DNA of 38,026 nucleotides from the NCBI RefSeq assembly GCF_000972705.2, contig NZ_LATL02000141.1, positions 1 to 38,026 on the forward strand, written 5' to 3'. The notes beneath the pieces were generated by a model. The model did no database searches. It saw only the letters and a list, made by a program, of their open reading frames with translations, and had not been told where the DNA came from. Each line of letters begins with the position of its first letter. Within the stretch, counting starts at the first letter, position 1. The stretch comes from Limnoraphis robusta CS-951. GTDB lineage: Bacteria > Cyanobacteriota > Cyanobacteriia > Cyanobacteriales > Microcoleaceae. Shown here in pieces: positions 16,604 through 25,721 of the stretch. Made by a program: the position numbers and the translations under genes.

Positions 16604-17293
16604 GTGAGTATTCTAAAGCCATACCGTTATTATCCCAAAGAATCAATTGAACGGCGGGCGCAGGATATTCTCACCCGAATGCAAACTCAGTCAAATGTTG
16701 CTCCCCAGTGGCCGTTTGAGTCGTCTTTGGTGGCTGATTTTCTGGATTTAGGAGTCGTTTGGGATTGCATTTCTCCTGATGAAGAAGGCGAAATTGCTGC
16801 CCGTATTTTACCGACTGAACGAACCATTGAAATTAACGAAAAGATCCTCGAAAAACCCCAAGGGTTTATTGAGTCTACCATCGCCCATGAAATCGGTCAT
16901 TGGGTTCTACACATCAATCAAGATGAAGTCGATGGTGAGGTTAAACAATTGGAATTGCAGTTAGGAGAATATGGAACAAAACCAACGGATTCTGATCAAC
17001 CTTTTGTCTGTCGGGGTTCAGCTTATGACTCAAAAATTGCCTCAATAGAATGGCAAGCCCAATATTTTGCGAGTTGTTTGTTGATGCCCCAACATATATT
17101 AGAAGAGAAACAACAAGGGCTAGACCTAACAAAATGGACAGATTTATATAAACTGCGTGATGAGTTGGGCGTCACGATTTCTAATCTGACCAATCGCTTG
17201 CAAGATTTAGGTTGGATTACTATTCCTAAAGGCACTCGAAAAATTTATCGAGGTCAAGGGGTAACAGAAAATCAGCAGCGTTTGTTTGGGTAG
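16604..17293 (+). CDS. ImmA/IrrE-family metallopeptidase
   Basis: A 229-residue zinc protease (COG2856/DUF955). The active-site helix is ESTIAHEIGHWVLH, with HEIGH at 95-99. A downstream segment WQAQYFASCLLMP carries the conserved Ala/Phe/Ala pattern and MP typical of the family, in which a third zinc ligand lies. The GTG start follows the stop of the Xre gene at once, so translation is coupled. The likely substrate is the neighbouring Xre repressor, which would derepress target genes on a signal such as DNA damage; which genes is not visible, although the divergent 86-residue gene is an obvious candidate. A mobile-element origin is possible. Confidence 0.9.
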   Translation: MSILKPYRYYPKESIERRAQDILTRMQTQSNVAPQWPFESSLVADFLDLGVVWDCISPDEEGEIAARILPTERTIEINEKILEKPQGFIESTIAHEIGHWVLHINQDEVDGEVKQLELQLGEYGTKPTDSDQPFVCRGSAYDSKIASIEWQAQYFASCLLMPQHILEEKQQGLDLTKWTDLYKLRDELGVTISNLTNRLQDLGWITIPKGTRKIYRGQGVTENQQRLFG

Positions 17294-17300
17294 TGAGAGA

Positions 17301-17361
17301 TGGGGCGGGGTTATTCAGATTGTTTGTGAGATGAATAAATCTATTTTGAACCCGCCCCTAC
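17301..17361. repeat. GC-rich palindromic repeat after the protease gene
   Basis: TGGGGCGGGGTT (17301-17312) and AACCCGCCCCTAC (17349-17361) form a strong inverted repeat with a roughly 36-base AT-rich loop. It is the same family as at 2304-2461 and 37818-37965. Lying 8 bp after the stop it may also end transcription of the Xre/protease operon. The following 17362-17880 is AT-rich with purine runs (GAGAGAGAGAG near 17555) and no gene I can support; a promoter for the next gene must lie there. Confidence 0.6.
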
Positions 17362-17880
17362 AAAATAAATAAATTTTTAAACAAAGTTGCTTCAGGGTGT
17401 TTGTGAGATTAATATATCGTGGAAAACCGTTAATTTTAAATAACTATAACGAAAAAATATTCTCCCTAATCAAAATTTTGAACCAATTTTGTATCTAATT
17501 AATCCCGAATTATGATTACTGAATCAACAACAAACTATGATATAAATCTCTATCGAGAGAGAGAGAAAAACTTACACACAATAACTCAAGAGAGAGTCGA
17601 GTTCAAAAGCCCAAGTCTTCCTAAAGTTAGAAATCAATAAAATTTGGTTCAAAATACAAAATGTGTGTTTTACAATAGAAGAGAAATTGAATACTTTTAG
17701 CTTAAGCTCATTTGGGAGCGGTCAGGGTGCCTTTTTTAGTCTCGGAAAATAGATTTTATAATGTAAGCACTTTGTCTTTAGTAGATTTGAGATTAGAGTG
17801 CGATTTTGTCAATCAAACCTTTTGAACAAAATCCCCACTGACTCAGATGTTGATTGCCAAATTTTTAATTAAAAAGACAA

Positions 17881-19185
17881 ATGATGATTAACTCAAACGA
17901 TAATTCTCGAAAGAGCGAACATTATACAACGGCAATTGTCGGTGCAGGGTTCACAGGTTTGTTTACGGCTTTGCATTTGTGTCATCATAACTATTCGCGA
18001 CCAACAGTTCTTATCGATCCGAAAGAACGTTTTGTGTTTAAACCTTTACTCTATGAAGTTTTAAGCGGGGAAATGGAAGTTGATCAAGTTTTACCTCGTT
18101 ATGAAGAACTTTTAGACTGTGGTAATATCACCTATATTCAAGGAAGTGTGGAGGAAATTGATCTGCAAAAACGTCAACTAAAACTCTCTTCAGGTTTGGG
18201 ATATTCCTATGAAAATTTAGTTTTAGGTTTGGGGAGTGTTGCCAGTTATTTTGGCATAGAAGGAGCGAAAGAAAACACCTTGGCATTTCGGGATGGTGAG
18301 GATGCGATCGCTTTAAGAAATCACCTGCGACAACGTTTGCAACTTGCCACACAAACCGAAGATGAAATGATACGGAATCAGCTTCTTACTGTTGCTGTTG
18401 TCGGTGCGGGGCCATCAGGAATTGAAATTACCAGCACGTTAGCAGACTGGCTACCAGAATGGTATCGTCAATTGGGGGGAAATCCTTCAGAAGTGCGAGT
18501 GATTATTCTGGATATGGTGTCTGAAATTCTTACAGGTGATATTAACGTTCATCTACGAGAAAAAGCCCAAGCCGCCTTAAAACAGCGAGTGGTTCCTGTA
18601 GAAGTGCAACTCGAGGCAAAAGTTAGCCGAGTTTCCCCTCAATATGTGGAATATCAGCAAAATAATCAACCGCAAAAATTAGCAACTGAAACTGTCATTT
18701 GGACGGCGGGAAATGCGGTTCATCCGTTGAGTAAAACATTACAAATTTCTTCAGAACAACGCGATAAACAAAGCCGTTTGCGAGTCACACCGACATTACA
18801 ATTACGAGAGTTTCCCGAGGTGTTTGTTGGGGGAGATAGTGCAGTTTTGGATGAAGCTTTACCCCCAACGGCTCAAGTGGCTTATCAACAAGGTATTGCC
18901 ATTGCTAATAATCTCATGGCTTTGGCTGCAAATGAACCACTTGAACCCAGTCAAATTAAGCTGCGAGGTACATTACTCAAGTTAGGACTCGAAGTTGCAG
19001 CAGCGAATTTATTTGAGCGATTTTTGATAGCAGGTCAACCCGCTCATTTAATTCGTCAGGGAACTTATTTAGAACTCTTACCGACTCCGATTCATAATTT
19101 TAAAGCTACAGTAGATTGGATAATGGATGAGATTTTTAATGATCACGCTCCACCCAGTCCATCTAAACAGAAAGTTTCCCGTTAA
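17881..19185 (+). CDS. ndh: Type 2 NADH dehydrogenase-like FAD-dependent oxidoreductase
   Basis: A 434-residue flavoprotein of the NDH-2 family, which passes electrons from NAD(P)H to quinone at the membrane surface without pumping protons. The FAD fold has AIVGAGFTGLFTALHL at about 18-33, and the second dinucleotide fold VAVVGAGPSGIEIT at about 171-184 binds NAD(P)H. FAD contacts are seen in EVFVGGDSAVLDE and the quinone-site type segment PTAQVAYQQG. The C-terminal helix near 385-400 may bind the membrane. The start is ATG 17881 or the next ATG. It begins a plus-strand run of four genes with redox-related products. Confidence 0.88.
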   Translation: MMINSNDNSRKSEHYTTAIVGAGFTGLFTALHLCHHNYSRPTVLIDPKERFVFKPLLYEVLSGEMEVDQVLPRYEELLDCGNITYIQGSVEEIDLQKRQLKLSSGLGYSYENLVLGLGSVASYFGIEGAKENTLAFRDGEDAIALRNHLRQRLQLATQTEDEMIRNQLLTVAVVGAGPSGIEITSTLADWLPEWYRQLGGNPSEVRVIILDMVSEILTGDINVHLREKAQAALKQRVVPVEVQLEAKVSRVSPQYVEYQQNNQPQKLATETVIWTAGNAVHPLSKTLQISSEQRDKQSRLRVTPTLQLREFPEVFVGGDSAVLDEALPPTAQVAYQQGIAIANNLMALAANEPLEPSQIKLRGTLLKLGLEVAAANLFERFLIAGQPAHLIRQGTYLELLPTPIHNFKATVDWIMDEIFNDHAPPSPSKQKVSR

Positions 19186-19242
19186 GTCAAGACATAAAGA
19201 ATAATATTTTCGTTTTTTGTTGTAAGTTAAAGGAAAAAAACA

Positions 19243-19650
19243 ATGACATCTATGGTAGAGTTAGAACGGTTAAGTGCAAAAGTCGTAAATGAGGCGATTG
19301 TCCGGCGATTTTGGAATCGAGTTTGGAATGCAGGTCAATTGGAAGTTATCAATGAATTGGTGTCGGAAAATTGTACATTATACTGCGGTGGAAATCCCAT
19401 AGAAAGCAGAGAAAAATTGATGAACTTGATTAAACAGTTTAGAAAAGACATCATCAATTTTAAATTTTTGATAGAAGATCTATTTGTTTACAATCAAAAA
19501 GTAGTAACTCGTTGGAAAATTAAGGGTTTAAACAATGGATTTTCCAAGGAAATTTCAAAGGGAGAACCCATTGAATTGACTGGAATTACGATTTTTGAGT
19601 TGGAAGGGAATACCATCAAAAAAGGATGGCTCGAAAAAAGTTCAACCTGA
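19243..19650 (+). CDS. NTF2-like (SnoaL-type) protein
   Basis: A 135-residue protein with the NTF2-like cone fold pattern: an N-terminal helix EAIVRRFWNRVWNAGQLEVI, then LYCGGNPIESREKLMNLIKQF, two strands (FLIEDLFVYNQKVVTRWKIKG) and a final ITIFELEGNTIKKGW. This matches the polyketide-cyclase/ester-cyclase-like SnoaL group, in which the ligand is rarely known. A good purine-rich ribosome binding site AAAGGAAAAAAAC precedes the ATG. It lies in the redox gene run. The substrate cannot be read from the sequence. Confidence 0.8.
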   Translation: MTSMVELERLSAKVVNEAIVRRFWNRVWNAGQLEVINELVSENCTLYCGGNPIESREKLMNLIKQFRKDIINFKFLIEDLFVYNQKVVTRWKIKGLNNGFSKEISKGEPIELTGITIFELEGNTIKKGWLEKSST

Positions 19651-19766
19651 GTTTTTATCTCACTAATCATCAACCCGGTTTCTGAAGTTCACTTTAACAT
19701 GAAACTCTTAATCGCCAATTAACCGGGTTGTTTACGGATAAATTGAGTTATTTTAAATTAAAAATC

Positions 19767-20204
19767 ATGAGAATGGAATCAATCCAAAAAAACAAAGAAT
19801 TACTCCGAGTTATTTTAGCCGTTACTCTCGGAGGTGTAGGAATTCTACATTTTGTGGTTTCTGAACCTTTTATTAGAATTGTACCCGGTTTTCTGCCCGC
19901 ACCTGCGGCTTTAGTTTATATTAGCGGCTTTTTTGAAATTCTCGGCGCAATTGGATTGTTAATCCCTCCCGTTTCTCAATTGGCTGCTTGGGGAATTATT
20001 GCATTATTTATTGCCGTTTTTCCTGCTAATATTAATATGGCAGTGAATCACATTCATATTGATGGGATTCCTGATGGGGCTTGGTTTCAGGCGATAAGGC
20101 TTCCCTTTCAAGGGGTTTTAATTGCTTGGGCTTATTGGTATACTAAATTTGATGATAATCCCCAACAAGCTTCTATTATTCCGGGTTTACCCCGCAGCCA
20201 ATAG
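19767..20204 (+). CDS. DoxX-like integral membrane protein
   Basis: A 145-residue protein with four membrane segments: LLRVILAVTLGGVGILHFVV, an AALVYISGFFEILGAIGLLI stretch, a third at LAAWGIIALFIAVFPANINM, and a last one near FQGVLIAWAYWY. The GILHF...F.....P.....A..Y.sG..E...G..LL pattern is typical of the DoxX-like group. The likely start is ATG 19767; the frame is open from TTG 19728. It ends right before the MerA-like gene frame, so the two are probably cotranscribed. DoxX-type proteins are linked to redox chemistry, but the exact role is unknown. Confidence 0.75.
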   Translation: MRMESIQKNKELLRVILAVTLGGVGILHFVVSEPFIRIVPGFLPAPAALVYISGFFEILGAIGLLIPPVSQLAAWGIIALFIAVFPANINMAVNHIHIDGIPDGAWFQAIRLPFQGVLIAWAYWYTKFDDNPQQASIIPGLPRSQ

Positions 20205-20270
20205 TTGCTTGAAAAATATCCGGGAATTTTTAACGATAGAAATCGTTTTATTTTAGAGGTTGAAAGAAGA

Positions 20271-21818
20271 ATGACTCAGTTTGAGACTCAGCCTGTTAGG
20301 GTTTCTCCGATGGATGAATTCAATCAAACTTTAGTTGAAAATTTGCATCCCTCGAACTGGAAAAACCCTCAACCCGCAAGCTGTTATAATTTAGTTGTAA
20401 TTGGCGGCGGTACAGCCGGATTAGTAACAGCAGCAGGCGCAGGTTTATTAGGGGGAAAAGTTGCATTAATTGAAAAGTATTTATTAGGGGGAGACTGTAC
20501 AAACGTCGGTTGTGTTCCTTCAAAATCATTAATTCGTTCTGGGCGAATAGCCGCCACAGTGTCTCAAGCTTCTGACTACGGAATTCGGGTTCCTGAAGGG
20601 GTGGAAGTCGATTTTTCAGCCGTGATGGAACGAATGCGAAAAGTGCGCTCTGAAATTAGTTCAAATGATTCTGCGAAGAGATTTACAGAAGAATTTGGAG
20701 TTGATATTTTCTTCGGAGAAGCTCATTTTTTGAGTCAAAATACAATTGATGTAGCTGGACAAAAACTGCGATTTAAAAAAGCGGTTATTGCAACAGGTTC
20801 TCATCCTACTATCCCTCAAATTGAGGGTTTAGAAGAGGCGGGATATCTGACGAATGAAACTGTATTTTATTTAACAGAACGTCCTGAACGTTTAGCGATT
20901 ATTGGTGGGGGTTATATTGGCTGTGAACTAGCTCAAACCTTTCAACGTTTAGGTTCAAAAGTTGTTTTATTGCAAAGAAGTTCTAAACTTTTAAAACATT
21001 CCCAACCTGAAGTTTCAGATCTGATTCAAGAGGTATTTGCTCAAGAAAAAATAAATGTTGTTTTAAATGCTGAGATTAAGCAAATTTCCACTCAACCTGG
21101 AGAAAAAACGCTGTTTTATGAAGTATCAGGAATTGAACAAAAATCGACTGTTGATCAGATTATTGTCGCCACTGGACGACAACCGAATATTAAAGGCTTA
21201 AATTTACAAGCGGTTGGGGTTCAATCTGATCCGAAAACTGGAATTATTATTAACGATTATTTACAAACAACTAATCCTAATATTTATGCGGTTGGAGATG
21301 TTTGTATGCAGTCTAAATTTACCCATGCGGCGGATGCGGCGGCGAGAATTGTAATTCAGAATGCTTTGTTTTCAGTGTTGGGAATTGGGCGAAAAAAACT
21401 CAGTAATTTGATTATTCCGTCTTGTGTTTATACTGATCCTGAAGTCGCTCACGTTGGAATCACGGAAGCTGAAATTCTGGCAAAACCGGAACGAGTGAAA
21501 ACGTTTTATGTAGCCTTAAGTGATGTAGATCGAGCCTGTATTGATGGACAAACAAATGGGTTTGCGAAAGTTCATGTTCGTCATGGTAGCGATAAAATAT
21601 TAGGGGCGACAATTGTAGCCGCTCACGCTGGAGAAATGATTAATCAAATCACCTTAGCAATGGTGGGAAATCTCGGATTAGGAACTCTGGGAAATACCAT
21701 TTATCCCTATCCAACGCAAGCGGAAGTGATTCGCAAAGCAGCCGATCAATATCGCTTTACTTGGCTGAAAGAATGGGTGAGAAAGTTGACTACAATCTGG
21801 TTAAGTTTGCAACGTTAA
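20271..21818 (+). CDS. MerA-like pyridine nucleotide-disulfide oxidoreductase
   Basis: A flavoprotein of about 515 residues. FAD-binding GGGTAG is at about 45-50, the redox-active pair is CTNVGCVPSK (C76 and C81), the NAD(P)H fold is at LAIIGGGYIGCELAQTF and the second FAD motif at NIYAVGDV. The dimerisation domain ends in TIYPYPTQAE, so the site of the catalytic His of glutathione reductase (HPT) is Tyr (YPT), as in mercuric reductase. The C-terminal Cys pair and the N-terminal metal-binding domain of true MerA are missing, so mercury reduction is doubtful. Start taken as ATG 20271 after GAAAGAAGA; the frame is open to TTG 20205. Confidence 0.85.
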   Translation: MTQFETQPVRVSPMDEFNQTLVENLHPSNWKNPQPASCYNLVVIGGGTAGLVTAAGAGLLGGKVALIEKYLLGGDCTNVGCVPSKSLIRSGRIAATVSQASDYGIRVPEGVEVDFSAVMERMRKVRSEISSNDSAKRFTEEFGVDIFFGEAHFLSQNTIDVAGQKLRFKKAVIATGSHPTIPQIEGLEEAGYLTNETVFYLTERPERLAIIGGGYIGCELAQTFQRLGSKVVLLQRSSKLLKHSQPEVSDLIQEVFAQEKINVVLNAEIKQISTQPGEKTLFYEVSGIEQKSTVDQIIVATGRQPNIKGLNLQAVGVQSDPKTGIIINDYLQTTNPNIYAVGDVCMQSKFTHAADAAARIVIQNALFSVLGIGRKKLSNLIIPSCVYTDPEVAHVGITEAEILAKPERVKTFYVALSDVDRACIDGQTNGFAKVHVRHGSDKILGATIVAAHAGEMINQITLAMVGNLGLGTLGNTIYPYPTQAEVIRKAADQYRFTWLKEWVRKLTTIWLSLQR

Positions 21819-21921
21819 AAACTATTTTCATTAGAATTCAATCACCGTTTTTCAAATCTAAAACCCAATTACAGTGATCAGTAATCCGTTATCACTTTTG
21901 CCTCTTGCCTTTTGCCTTTCA

Positions 21922-23130
21922 TTATAACAGAAATCCTGCCGTTGCAGCAACAATTAAATTGGTTAAAACTCCACCTATCATCGCTCGAATTCCTAACTCT
22001 GCGAGTTCACTACGGCGTTGAGGTGCAATCCCACTTAAAGCCCCAATTTGAATCCCAATTGAACCAATATTTGCAAAGCTACAAAGGGCAAATGTTGCAA
22101 TTCTAATTGAACGTTCAGAAAGCAGATTATTTTTAACAAGTGCTGCTAAATCAACATAAGCAATAAACTCATTTAATATTATTTTCTTGCCAATTAACGC
22201 TGCAACTTGACTCGCATCACTCCAAGAAACACCTGTGAGTAATGCTATCGGATACAATACCCAACCTAAGATTAAATCAAAGGAAAGTTGAGGATAGCCA
22301 AACAATCCCCCAAACCAACTTAATATGGCATTTAAAAAGGCAATTAACGCTAAAAATGCAATAATAACCGCAGCAATATTAACCGCTAGTTTCGCGCCTT
22401 CGATAGCACCCGCCGCCGCCGCATCAACGACATTTGTAGCCGTTTTTTCGACTTTTAATTCTAACGTGCCGGCGGTTTCAGGTTTTTCGGTTTCAGGATA
22501 GAGTAATTTAGAGATTCCTAACGCACAGGGTGCCGCCATTACCGAAGCAGAAATCAAGTCTCTCGCGGAAATTCCAAAAGATACATAAGCCGCTAAAACT
22601 CCCCCCGCAACCGTGGCAAAACCTCCCGTCATTATGGTGTTTAATTCTGATTTAGTCATGGTGTTGATAAAGGGTTTCACTAAAAGCGGTGCTTCTGTCA
22701 TTCCGACAAACACATTCGCCGCATTAGAAAGAGATTCCGCCCCCGATGTTTTTGTGGTTTTTAGCATCACCCAAGCAACTCCTTTAACGATTTGTTGAAG
22801 GATGCCGAGATAATATAAAACAGAAACGAAAGAGGAGAAAAAGATAATTGTCGGTAAAACTTTAAAGGCAAAAAAGTGTTCTTCATAGTTTTCGCCAAAG
22901 ACAAATTTAGCCCCCTCAACGGTAAAGTCTAAAAACTGGGTAACAACTGCACCAATAGCATCAAAAACTAAATAAGTACCGGGAATTTTGAGAATAACTA
23001 CAGCGACAATAAATTGTAACGCAATTCCCCAAATAACAGGACGCCAGATAATCGCTTTACGGTTTGCTGAGATGGCATAACCAATCCCAATAAACACAAA
23101 AATGCCAAATAGTGAGATGAAACTTTCCAT
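21922..23130 (-). CDS. Concentrative nucleoside transporter (NupC/CNT family)
   Basis: A 402-residue inner membrane protein that imports nucleosides with H+ or Na+. The CNT pattern is clear: an N-terminal region with three membrane segments, a gate region with KVLPTIIFFSSFVSVLYYLG, the motif NAANVFVGMTEAPLLVKPF with the conserved GxTEAP, TVAGGVLAAYVSFG, and the C-terminal FALCSFANIGSIGIQIG with the SFANxxS motif. It lies just downstream of a purine permease gene on the same strand (gap 33 bp), so the two probably form an uptake operon for nucleosides and purine bases. Confidence 0.93.
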   Translation of the reverse strand: MESFISLFGIFVFIGIGYAISANRKAIIWRPVIWGIALQFIVAVVILKIPGTYLVFDAIGAVVTQFLDFTVEGAKFVFGENYEEHFFAFKVLPTIIFFSSFVSVLYYLGILQQIVKGVAWVMLKTTKTSGAESLSNAANVFVGMTEAPLLVKPFINTMTKSELNTIMTGGFATVAGGVLAAYVSFGISARDLISASVMAAPCALGISKLLYPETEKPETAGTLELKVEKTATNVVDAAAAGAIEGAKLAVNIAAVIIAFLALIAFLNAILSWFGGLFGYPQLSFDLILGWVLYPIALLTGVSWSDASQVAALIGKKIILNEFIAYVDLAALVKNNLLSERSIRIATFALCSFANIGSIGIQIGALSGIAPQRRSELAELGIRAMIGGVLTNLIVAATAGFLL

Positions 23131-23163
23131 TTAATTAACTCTCTGAATAGTCCTGAAACAACA

Positions 23164-24567
23164 TTAACCGAAGCGTAGCGTCATAAACACAAACCGCACC
23201 ACAAAAACACTTGCTAAAATCCAAGTCGCTAAAGTAACTTCGTGGCTTTTTCCTTGACAGGTTTTGAGAATAGGATAACTAATAAACCCTATGGATAAAC
23301 CCTCAGCAATTGAAAAGGTTAACGGAATTGTGAATAACGTTAAAAAAGCGGGAATAGCTTCGGCTAAATCCTGCCAATTAATCAGGGAAATACTAGATAA
23401 CATCAATACACCGATAATCACTAATGTCGGCGTTGTTGCATAGGCGGGAATGGCTTGTAAAAGCGGAATAAAAAAAATAGATAACCCCAACAAAATCGCC
23501 GTAATTACAGCAGTAAATCCTGTTCGCCCCCCTTCAGCTACACCCGCCGCAGATTCAATATAACTGGTAACACTAGAAGTGCCTAAAATCGCGCCTGAAG
23601 TTGTTGCAATAGCATCCGCCATTAACGCTTGATTTGCCCGGGGAAGTTCGCCATTTTCATCAATAAAACCTGCTTTCATTGCGACACCTGTGAGCGTGCC
23701 AATCGTATCAAATAAATCAACAAATAAAAACACAAATGTCACCGCTAAAAAATCTAAAAAATTATCAGCATTCAGGTTATAAACTCCGAATAAAGCTTGT
23801 GCAAATAATTCAGTCGGAAAAGGAGGAATTTCAATAATTCCTTGGGGCCAAGGAGTCACGCCTAAAATCCAGCCTAAAATTGCAGTGGCTAAAATCCCCC
23901 ATAATAAAGCGCCTTTAATACGACGAACCACAAAAGCAGACGTGACAAAAATTCCAGCAATTGCGACTAAAGTTGGTGCTTCTCTTAAGCTTCCAAAGGC
24001 AGTTTTGGTGACTTCATTTGCCACAATAATTCCAGCACCCCCTGTTTCAATATTACTCGCTAATCCAAGATAAGCAATAAATAAACCAATTCCGGCTGCG
24101 GTTGCATTTTTTAAGGACATTGGAATTGCGGTAATAATCTGGCGGCGAATATTACTGAGGGTTAATCCAATAAAAATTAATCCTTCTATAAACACTGAAC
24201 TCAATGCTAATCTCCAGTCAATTCCTAACCGCAAAACAACAGTATAAGCAAAAAAAGCATTCAGTCCCATTCCCGGCGCTTGTGCAAAGGGATAATTGGC
24301 TAATAATCCCATCATTAATGTACCAATCGCCGCAGAAATTCCGGTTGCGACAACTAATTGATCAAATAAATCACCGGGTTTATTAAGATAAATTGCCTTT
24401 GATAAAATAATAGGATTAACAGCTAAAATATAAGCCATCGTCATAAACGTTGTTATTCCGGCTAACGTCTCGGTGCGAAAATTCGTTGTCAATTGTTCAA
24501 ACTTAAAATAACGAGTAATCCTACTTTTCAAGCTTGGGTTCGGTGGAGGATAATGATCGGAACTCAT
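23164..24567 (-). CDS. NCS2-family guanine/hypoxanthine permease
   Basis: A 467-residue membrane transporter of the AzgA/GhxP branch. Seen are the start FKFEQLTTNFRTETLAGITT, FMTMAYILAVNP, the QAPGMGLNAFFAYTVV motif, and the substrate-site helix FLFVDLFDTIGTLTGVA followed by LMADAIATTSGAILGTSSVT and TYIESAAGVAEGGRTG, all hallmarks of this family. Start taken as ATG 24567, which has GAGGGAGT upstream; a TTG at 24621 would add 18 residues. First gene of the pair with the nucleoside transporter. No riboswitch was recognised in the leader, although a purine-responsive control would be reasonable. Confidence 0.93.
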   Translation of the reverse strand: MSSDHYPPPNPSLKSRITRYFKFEQLTTNFRTETLAGITTFMTMAYILAVNPIILSKAIYLNKPGDLFDQLVVATGISAAIGTLMMGLLANYPFAQAPGMGLNAFFAYTVVLRLGIDWRLALSSVFIEGLIFIGLTLSNIRRQIITAIPMSLKNATAAGIGLFIAYLGLASNIETGGAGIIVANEVTKTAFGSLREAPTLVAIAGIFVTSAFVVRRIKGALLWGILATAILGWILGVTPWPQGIIEIPPFPTELFAQALFGVYNLNADNFLDFLAVTFVFLFVDLFDTIGTLTGVAMKAGFIDENGELPRANQALMADAIATTSGAILGTSSVTSYIESAAGVAEGGRTGFTAVITAILLGLSIFFIPLLQAIPAYATTPTLVIIGVLMLSSISLINWQDLAEAIPAFLTLFTIPLTFSIAEGLSIGFISYPILKTCQGKSHEVTLATWILASVFVVRFVFMTLRFG

Positions 24568-24781
24568 TGAAACTGACTCCCTCAATAGATTTTGATATTT
24601 TGTGATTATATCAAACCTCAATCCCTTTTAAGAATATATCACAAAATTTTTAGAAAAAGATGTTTTTACTGGTCACTTCATCTATAAAATGATAGACTAG
24701 AAAATATCAAGACTAATAGGAAGGACACGAGTTTTAAGCAAACATCTGAAGGGGTAAAAAATTAAAATTAAGTTCACCGCC

Positions 24782-24952
24782 TTAGGTTTCAATGAGATTG
24801 AGATCAAATTCTGACAAGTTCGGGCTACTAACGATTACAGTTGTTCCTGATGCGGTTGGTGTTGGATTCAGGCTAAAGTTGTGTAAGGAAACAGTTTCCT
24901 CAGATTCGATGAGCAATTGGGGTGAGGTGGTGAAGCTGACTGTTGGAATCAT
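24782..24952 (-). pseudogene. Fragment of a large surface or calcium-binding repeat protein
   Basis: A 56-codon frame reading MIPTVSFTTSPQLLIESEET, then an FSLNPTPTASGTTVIV strand pair and LSEFDLNLIET. This is the pattern of the immunoglobulin-like repeats (PTVS-x-T-S-P-x-x-L-I-E-S-E) found in very long cyanobacterial Ca-binding or adhesin proteins. Only one repeat is left, with no signal or flanking frame, so I read it as a gene remnant. The assignment is from pattern memory and could be wrong. Confidence 0.45.
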
Positions 24953-24988
24953 CCTTTTTGGGTAATAAAATGATTTTTGATTATTGAT

Positions 24989-25019
24989 GTAGAGACATAC
25001 CTATGGGGTACATCTCTAC
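24989..25019. repeat. GTAGAGAC palindromic repeat
   Basis: GTAGAGACATACC...ATCTCTAC is a 31-bp imperfect palindrome of the GTAGAGAC...GTCTCTAC type common between cyanobacterial genes. The rest of 25020-25321 has no gene I trust. It holds two imperfect direct repeats about 40 bp apart near 25158 and 25198 (GAACCGTTG..TTTCTCAAC and GAACTGTTG..TTTCTCGAC), and probably the promoter of the following gene fragment. Confidence 0.5.
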
Positions 25020-25321
25020 TTTTACGATTAATTAACCGAATGTTACAATGCCGAAAATTTAGCAGCATAAGAGCAGTGCTTTATACTTTTGTACTTCAAA
25101 AAGGGGGAGCTAATGTTATACTCCTAGATAATCCAGCAATAATTCAAGGCGCAGGGATAGAACCGTTGTTTCTCAACCAACTTTCCCTAGCGAGGGGAAC
25201 TGTTGCCGAGTTTCTCGACACTCCTTTTATAACGATGTGCGGTGCTGTGGTACTTAATCTTGAACTCAGGGTTTTTCGTTTTAGATGAGTAAACAGAGGC
25301 TAATTAAAATTAGGTTTTTAT

Positions 25322-25630
25322 ATGCCAGAAGAACAAGAAGATCAAAAGATTATTATTGAAGAAAATCCAAGTTATGTTTCAGGAGATCGGGCAACTAATA
25401 ATAACATTTATTCGGAAGATGACCGCAGTGTAACAATTAACCGGGATGCAAACAAAAGTATCATTATTCCTGGCGATCGCAATACGGCTACGATTACCAT
25501 CACCAATTACTATTACCATGAAAGTAAAACAGTAATTCCGATTGAATCTACGGATACGGCTGATGAAAATCTTCCCTGTCCTTATCGCGGTTTGTTGAAA
25601 ATAATACGCTTGAGATCAAAATCGGAGTGA
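25322..25630 (+). pseudogene. Truncated N-terminus of an nSTAND/WD40-type protein
   Basis: The 102-residue frame has a Thr/Asn/Ile repeat-like N-terminus (SVTINRDANKSIIIPGDRN, ATITITNYYYHE) and then ENLPCPYRGL. In large cyanobacterial nSTAND NTPases with WD40 repeats, LPCPYRGL is followed by F-x-FGPNDAEFFFGR and the P-loop. Here the frame changes to LKIIRLRSKSE and stops, and nothing of the NTPase or WD40 part follows. It is most likely a 5' remnant after a deletion; a short free product is possible. Confidence 0.65.
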
Positions 25631-25721
25631 GCGTACCCATTCAACCTTTTTCAAAAAAAGATTAAAGTATTTGGGAATATTTTTTTAACAACGTTGCTGA
25701 TATTTTTTAATCAAAAAAATC

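Noticed and set aside
17362..17880. Possible small gene or RNA in the 520-bp gap before the NADH dehydrogenase gene
   Set aside because: No frame with start, ribosome binding site and protein-like content, and no convincing RNA fold was seen.
20271..21818. True mercuric reductase merA
   Set aside because: The N-terminal metal-binding domain, the C-terminal Cys pair and other mer genes are missing.
24977..25288. Plus-strand 103-codon frame between the permease and the nSTAND fragment
   Set aside because: It includes a GTAGAGAC palindrome, lacks a good ribosome binding site and shows no protein family pattern.
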